Assembly: GCA_020632695.1 (NCBI GenBank)
Contig: JACKFB010000013.1
Location: 62,001 to 126,000 of the forward strand
From: Deltaproteobacteria bacterium
Lineage (GTDB): Bacteria; Myxococcota_A; UBA9042; PHBI01; JACKFB01
Length of the DNA: 64,000 bases
Reading direction: 5' to 3'
Shown here in pieces: positions 59,987-64,000 of this stretch. Position 1 is the first letter of the stretch, and each line of letters starts with the position of its first letter. Under the pieces are notes generated by a model, which was not told where the DNA came from, did no database searches, and saw nothing but the letters and a program-made list of their open reading frames with translations. A program made the translations under genes and the position numbers.

Positions 59987-62728
59987 TCAGTCGTGGGTGC
60001 CGCTGGCTCCCAGCTCGTTGAGCAGCTTGTAGGCCTCGGCGTACCGGGAGTCCCCTCGCGGGAACACCGCCAGCACCTTGCTCAGCAGCTGCATCGCCGC
60101 GCCCGGATTCGATGACGCCATCCCCTTGGCGTCCTGCAGCCAGGTCTGGGCCTTCGCCTGGACCTCGTCGTAGATCTTCTGCGCCGACGGCTGATCGGAG
60201 TGCAGCGCCAGCGCCTTGCGCGCGTGGTTTCCCGCCGCCCCGAAGTCCTCGCGCTGATAGGCGACGTTGGCGAGATAGGAGTGCTGCTTGGACAGCTCCG
60301 CCTTGATGGCGGACTGGTGGGCGCCGCTGACCGCCGCGTCCAGCTTTCGCGCCTCGGTCAGGTCGGTGATCGCCTGGGTGGCCTTGTAGCCTTTGGCGGC
60401 GGCCATCCCCGACTCCCACTTGGCCCGGAACTTCTTCACCGTCGAGGCCAGCCGCGCCGCCTTGGCCCGGTCGGCCTTCCGGCCATGCCCCGAGGCCTCC
60501 TCGAAGGCCGCCGCGGCGCCCGCCAGGTCCAGCGCCGCGTACTTCTGCAGGCCCGTCGCCATGTCACCGGTGGGCTTGCGCGCCGGCGCGCTCTTCCGCG
60601 CGCTGGCCACGCTCTTCGGGCGCGCGCTCTTGGTCGGGCTCGCCGTCTTCTCGCTCCTGGCGGTCGCCGGCGCTTCGGCCACGGCGGCCTCCTTCGCTGG
60701 CGCCTCCTCGGCGGCGGGCTCCTCGGCGACCTTGTCGTCGGCCGCCGCCGCTTCGGCGGGCGCCTCCTCGCCAGCGGGCTCCTCGGCCCCCTCCGCTTCG
60801 CCTGCCCCTGCTTCCGCCGCCGCCGCCGCCAGCTCCTCGCTGGTCGGCAGCTCCCCGCCCGACTCGACGATGGCCTGCTTGAGCTCCTCCCGCAGCGCCA
60901 GCGCGTCCGCGTCCTCCGGCGCCGCCGCCAGCGCCACGTCGACGGCCCCGAGCGCCCCGACCAGCTCGCCCTTCTCCTCGAGCTCCCGCGCGTCGCCGAG
61001 CTGCCGCTCCACCAGCCCGTCCCGGGCGGCCCGCAGCATCTCCCGCGACTGCGGGTAGTAGCTCGAGGTGTTGGGCACGGCCTTCAGCCGCTCGATGGCC
61101 TCGGCGAACTTCTTCTCCTCGGTGGCCTTGTCCGCGTCCTCGATGGCCTTGGACGCCGCCACCTCGGCCTCGGCCTGCGCCAGCGCCTCCGACGCCCCGG
61201 CCAGCTCGGCGTCGAGCTTGACCGCCTCCTTGAAGCTCTCCCGCGCCTCGTACCAACGGCGTGCCTTGAACTGCTCCAGCCCGCGGTCCATCGCCTCCTT
61301 GGCCTTGGGGTCGGGCGCCGCCTCGGCCTCCTCCTCCGCCGCTGCCTCCTCGGTGGCCTCCGCGCTGGCGCTCACCGGCTCGGCCTTCGGGAACACGATG
61401 CCCAGCCCCGCCACCTTGTCGGCGATGACGAAGCCACCTCCGAGCAGCGAGATCAGCCCCAGGGCGATGGCCACCCACTTCAGCGCGCCTCCGCCCCCGG
61501 AGGGCGCCGCCTCGGCCTCGGCCGCCGCCTCGTCCGCGCCGCCCGCGCGGCCGCTCTCGACCCGCTCCTTCCACTCGGGCAGCACCTCCAACGCCGCCAT
61601 GTCGCCGATGCGGGTGCGCTCCTCCACCGGCTCGCTGCCGAAGTCCGGGCGCGCGCCCGCCGTCACCGGCGCCATCGCGATGGTCCGCTCCGCCTGGGCC
61701 GGCGCCATCCCCTCCTGACGCGGCGCCGCGCCGCCGGGGCGCGTGGCCGGCCGAGCCTTCGGCACCACGTGCGACCACCGGAGCTGCGTGGTGCCCGCCT
61801 CGATGACCATGCCGTCCTCGAGCGCCAGGAAGGCCGCCACCCGCTGGCCGTCGACCTTGGTCCCGTTGCCCGAGCCCAGGTCCACCAGCTTCCAGCCGTC
61901 GCCCTCGCGGTCGATGCGGAAGTGCTTGCGGCTGACGCTGGCGTCGTTGAGCACGATGCCGCAGTCCAGACCACGCCCCACCAGCGTCTGCTCGGCGGTC
62001 AGCTCGTAGCTGGTGCCCTTGTCGTTGCCGCTGATCGCCTCGAGCTTCGGCGGCCGCGCCGGCAGCCCGCCCGTGTCGAGCAGCATCGTCGGCGGCGGCA
62101 CCTCGGCCTCGCCGCGCATCTCGTCCAGGGTCATCGCCATCGTCTTCTCGGGGGCGCCTCCGCCACCTCCGCCGCCCCGCATCTCGTCGAGGGTCATGGC
62201 CGTGGTCTTCTCGACCGGCGGCGCCGCCTCTCCCACGCCGGGCACGCCGGCGCGCCGCATCTCGTCGAGGGTCATGGCCGTGGTCTTCTCGACCGGCGGC
62301 GCCGCCTCGCCCACGCCGGGCACGCCAGCGCGCCGCATCTCGTCGAGGGTCATGGCCGTGGTCTTCTCGACCGGCGGCGCCGCCTCGCCCACGCCGGGCA
62401 CGCCGGCGCGCCGCATCTCCTCGAGGGTCATGGCGGTGGTCTTCTCCACCGGCGCCGAACCCTGCGGCGCCGTCCCGCCAGTCCGCCGCACGGTGCCAGG
62501 ACCCGCAGGCGGCCTCGGCGCCGCCGGACGCCCCGCCGCCCGCTGCATCTCGTCCAGCGTCAACGCCGTCGTCTTCTCGACCGGCGCGGCCGGCTCGTCG
62601 CCCAGGACCCCGACGCGCCGCAGGTCGTCCAGGCTGATGGCGCCAGTCTTGTCCATGTCGTCGGAGCCATCCGCTCCCGAGGGCCCATGCCCGCCGCCGG
62701 GAAACCCGTCTCCGTCCTTCTGGCCCAT
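59987..62728 (-). CDS. FHA-domain membrane protein with phospho-motif array and TPR-like C-terminus
   Basis: A 913-residue protein. Residues about 26-208 hold seven copies of a KTTAMTLDEM-like motif (first copy KTGAISLDDL, last KTMAMTLDEM), three of them within 26-residue near-perfect repeats. An FHA domain follows at about 229-317 (LVGRGLDCGIVLNDASVSRKHF, then DLGSGNGTKVDGQRV), a phosphothreonine reader. One transmembrane helix is at 415-435. The rest is an Ala/Glu-rich helical region with TPR-like repeats. The motif resembles the ETTS region of GarA, which when phosphorylated binds its own FHA domain. The ATG has GGAG seven bases upstream, and a strong promoter precedes it. Confidence 0.85.
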   Translation of the reverse strand: MGQKDGDGFPGGGHGPSGADGSDDMDKTGAISLDDLRRVGVLGDEPAAPVEKTTALTLDEMQRAAGRPAAPRPPAGPGTVRRTGGTAPQGSAPVEKTTAMTLEEMRRAGVPGVGEAAPPVEKTTAMTLDEMRRAGVPGVGEAAPPVEKTTAMTLDEMRRAGVPGVGEAAPPVEKTTAMTLDEMRGGGGGGGAPEKTMAMTLDEMRGEAEVPPPTMLLDTGGLPARPPKLEAISGNDKGTSYELTAEQTLVGRGLDCGIVLNDASVSRKHFRIDREGDGWKLVDLGSGNGTKVDGQRVAAFLALEDGMVIEAGTTQLRWSHVVPKARPATRPGGAAPRQEGMAPAQAERTIAMAPVTAGARPDFGSEPVEERTRIGDMAALEVLPEWKERVESGRAGGADEAAAEAEAAPSGGGGALKWVAIALGLISLLGGGFVIADKVAGLGIVFPKAEPVSASAEATEEAAAEEEAEAAPDPKAKEAMDRGLEQFKARRWYEARESFKEAVKLDAELAGASEALAQAEAEVAASKAIEDADKATEEKKFAEAIERLKAVPNTSSYYPQSREMLRAARDGLVERQLGDARELEEKGELVGALGAVDVALAAAPEDADALALREELKQAIVESGGELPTSEELAAAAAEAGAGEAEGAEEPAGEEAPAEAAAADDKVAEEPAAEEAPAKEAAVAEAPATARSEKTASPTKSARPKSVASARKSAPARKPTGDMATGLQKYAALDLAGAAAAFEEASGHGRKADRAKAARLASTVKKFRAKWESGMAAAKGYKATQAITDLTEARKLDAAVSGAHQSAIKAELSKQHSYLANVAYQREDFGAAGNHARKALALHSDQPSAQKIYDEVQAKAQTWLQDAKGMASSNPGAAMQLLSKVLAVFPRGDSRYAEAYKLLNELGASGTHD
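62181..62458 (-). repeat. 78-bp tandem repeat inside the FHA gene
   Basis: Three full 78-base units and one diverged unit, starting near 62181, 62259, 62337 and 62415 on the plus strand. Each encodes PVEKTTAMTLDEM followed by RRAGVPGVGEAAP. Differences between copies are a few single bases, so the units arose by recent tandem duplication. Confidence 0.9.
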
Positions 62729-62780
62729 CGCGTGCTCCGAGCGGCTAATTGCTGGAAATCGCAGACTTTTGATGGTCGAC

Positions 62781-62808
62781 ATTCTAAGGCGCGCCCGCGC
62801 CTTGTCAA
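62781..62808 (-). promoter_or_regulatory. strong promoter for the FHA gene
   Basis: On the minus strand a perfect TTGACA is followed after 16 bases by TAGAAT, five of six matches. The ATG is about 50 bases downstream. It is the best sigma70-like match I see in the window. Confidence 0.65.
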
Positions 62809-62880
62809 TCAAGCTCGTCGCCGCGCCACAGCCGCGCCCGGCGCGCGGAACATATCCTCATCCCCACACATTGCAGCGTT

Positions 62881-62909
62881 TTGACAGCCCTCCGCCCCCA
62901 TGCTAGCGA
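62881..62909 (+). promoter_or_regulatory. promoter candidate for exbB-exbD
   Basis: TTGACA and TAGCGA spaced by 17 bases, with TGC just before the -10 giving an extended -10. It lies about 60 bases before the exbB ATG and back to back with the FHA promoter. Confidence 0.45.
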
Positions 62910-62972
62910 TTTCGCGCCTCTCCGTGAGGCCCTCGCCCGCGCGCCGCACCCCGTCCCGAGGTCTCTCCGGCC

Positions 62973-63728
62973 ATGTTGTCGCTCTCCGCCCTGCCTCTCG
63001 CCGTCGCCGCGGCCCCCGCCGCCCAGCAGGTGGACGTCTTCCAGCTCGTCCTCGAGTCCCGCGGCATGGTCCTGGCCGTGCTGGGCGTGCTCGTGCTGTT
63101 GAGCGTGGCTTGCTGGTTCGTCATCGGCGCCAAGCTCTTCTCCATCGGGCGCGCCATCCGCCAGAGCCGCAGCTTCGTCCGCACCTTCCGCAGCGCCACC
63201 CGCCTGGCCGAGCTCTACCAGATGTCGGAGACGCTGCCCGCCTCGCCGGCCCGCGCCATGTTCCGCGCCGGCTACGAGGAGCTGGAGCTCATCCTCCGCG
63301 AGCGCGAGGGTCGCGGCGCCCGCCCGCCCGGCGACGGCCCCGCGGCGCGCCCCACCGACGCGGCCTCCTCCTTCGAGAACATCGAGCGCAGCCTCTACCA
63401 GGCCTCGTCCACCGCGCGCGCCCGCCTCGAGTACGCGCTGACCTTCCTGGCGACCGTAGGCAGCTCGGCTCCCTTCATCGGCCTCTTCGGCACGGTGTGG
63501 GGCATCATGAACGCCTTCGCCCACATCGACCCGTCGCGACCCATCCTCGAGACCGTGACCCCGCACATCGCCGAAGCGCTGGTGGCCACCGCCATCGGCC
63601 TGCTCGCGGCCATCCCCGCCGTCATGGCGTACAACGGCCTCATCGGGCGGCTGCGCGGCCTCCAGATCCAGCTCGACGAGTTCGGCACGGACTACCTGAA
63701 CATCCTGCGCCGCCACTTCTTCTCGTGA
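62973..63728 (+). CDS. MotA/TolQ/ExbB proton-channel family protein
   Basis: Inner-membrane stator protein that uses proton flow to energise TonB- or Tol-type partners. The 251-residue protein has a first helix at about 31-57 (MVLAVLGVLVLLSVACWFVI), a cytoplasmic loop with helical ALELLYQ-like content, and the conserved two-helix core SSAPFIGLFGTVWGIMNAF and VATAIGLLAAIPAVMAYN, containing the pore threonines and prolines of ExbB/TolQ. The ATG has a GAGG-type ribosome site. An ExbD/TolR-like gene follows after 19 bases. Whether this is Tol, Ton or a gliding-type system cannot be told. Confidence 0.92.
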   Translation: MLSLSALPLAVAAAPAAQQVDVFQLVLESRGMVLAVLGVLVLLSVACWFVIGAKLFSIGRAIRQSRSFVRTFRSATRLAELYQMSETLPASPARAMFRAGYEELELILREREGRGARPPGDGPAARPTDAASSFENIERSLYQASSTARARLEYALTFLATVGSSAPFIGLFGTVWGIMNAFAHIDPSRPILETVTPHIAEALVATAIGLLAAIPAVMAYNGLIGRLRGLQIQLDEFGTDYLNILRRHFFS

Positions 63729-63747
63729 GCGGGGGGCTCCCTTGGGC

Positions 63748-64000
63748 ATGACGATGGGCGGTGGCGGCGGGGGCTCGCAGCGCGGACCCCTGGCCGAGAT
63801 CAACGTCACGCCGCTGGTGGACGTGATGCTGGTGCTGCTCATCATCTTCATGGTGTCGGCCGGCGTGCAGAGCATCCAGATGGAGGCCGAACGCGACCGC
63901 ACCCTCGAGGAGGCCGAGCGCATCCTCGAGGATGCCATCCAGCAGAAGCAGAAGAAGGAGCCGGAGCATCAGAAGGTGGGCGTGGACCTCCCCAAGGTGA
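63748..64000 (+). CDS. ExbD/TolR-family protein, partial
   Basis: The first 84 codons, running off the right edge. A Gly-rich start (MTMGGGGGGSQRGPLAEI) leads to NVTPLVDVMLVLLIIFMVSA, the single transmembrane helix with the conserved proton-carrying Asp (VDVML). A charged periplasmic segment (EAERDRTLEEAERILEDAIQQKQKK) follows, which looks like a coiled coil and is longer than usual in this position. It pairs with the ExbB-like gene just upstream. An ATG two codons later is also possible. Confidence 0.92.
   Translation, partial: MTMGGGGGGSQRGPLAEINVTPLVDVMLVLLIIFMVSAGVQSIQMEAERDRTLEEAERILEDAIQQKQKKEPEHQKVGVDLPKV

Noticed and set aside
62181..62458. Regular 78-bp repeats that could suggest a CRISPR-like or iteron array
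   Set aside because: The units are directly adjacent with no variable spacers, keep the reading frame and encode a repeated motif in the FHA protein.

Overview
The window is chromosomal DNA from a very GC-rich (about 70 percent) bacterium. I see no plasmid, phage, insertion sequence, integrase or CRISPR array. Very large cysteine-rich lipoproteins with MopE-type and CDDGxxCT repeats, a CFI-box membrane protein, FHA/TPR signalling proteins and many alanine- and proline-rich linkers together suggest a myxobacterium-like Myxococcota (former Deltaproteobacteria). That assignment is inference from gene style, not from a marker search.

Layout from left to right. 1-4020: a partial M20-like protein that lacks the usual metal ligands, the D-aminoacyl-tRNA deacylase dtd, a membrane-anchored PEGA-like protein and a MepA-type murein endopeptidase. 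4241-14834: three consecutive giant or large cysteine-rich lipoproteins, the most unusual surface block. 14883-18296 (minus strand): SppA protease, a PflX-like radical SAM protein and a GGDEF diguanylate cyclase. 18598-30284: a long housekeeping stretch (cysS, a receiver-like/J-like protein, def, fmt, a lipoprotein, tRNA-Gln, rplY, pth, membrane pyrophosphatase hppA, rpsF-rpsR-rplI, prmA, rsmE). 30434-35042: secA, ribF, aroE. 34954-39085 (mostly minus strand): pabB, pspA with a YbjN-like gene, a small lipoprotein and an orphan ParA. 39253-43726: an L,D-transpeptidase with a tiny coupled gene, an ArsA/Get3-like ATPase and truA. 43723-48604: a beta-barrel protein with a CFI-box partner, a catalytically degenerate Asd/Usg-like protein, a TPR protein and uridine kinase. 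48687-55930 (minus strand): a tightly overlapped six-gene signalling operon. 56150-64000: uppS, cdsA, a lone receiver, a proline-rich membrane protein, an FHA protein and an ExbB/ExbD pair cut by the right edge.

The strongest candidate for an undescribed system is the six-gene operon at 48687-55930. It joins a tail-anchored STAS/zinc-ribbon protein, a HAMP-SpoIIE phosphatase, an 819-residue TPR protein, a PhnD-like periplasmic binding protein, a receiver-like/HATPase protein and a cysteine-bearing lipoprotein. This is every part expected of a partner-switching circuit fitted with an envelope sensor. The second is the FHA protein at 59987-62728, whose N-terminus carries seven copies of a KTTAMTLDEM-like motif resembling the phospho-threonine motif that GarA-type proteins fold onto their own FHA domain. 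Translational coupling by four-base stop/start overlaps is pervasive and appears to use ATG, GTG, TTG and even CTG.
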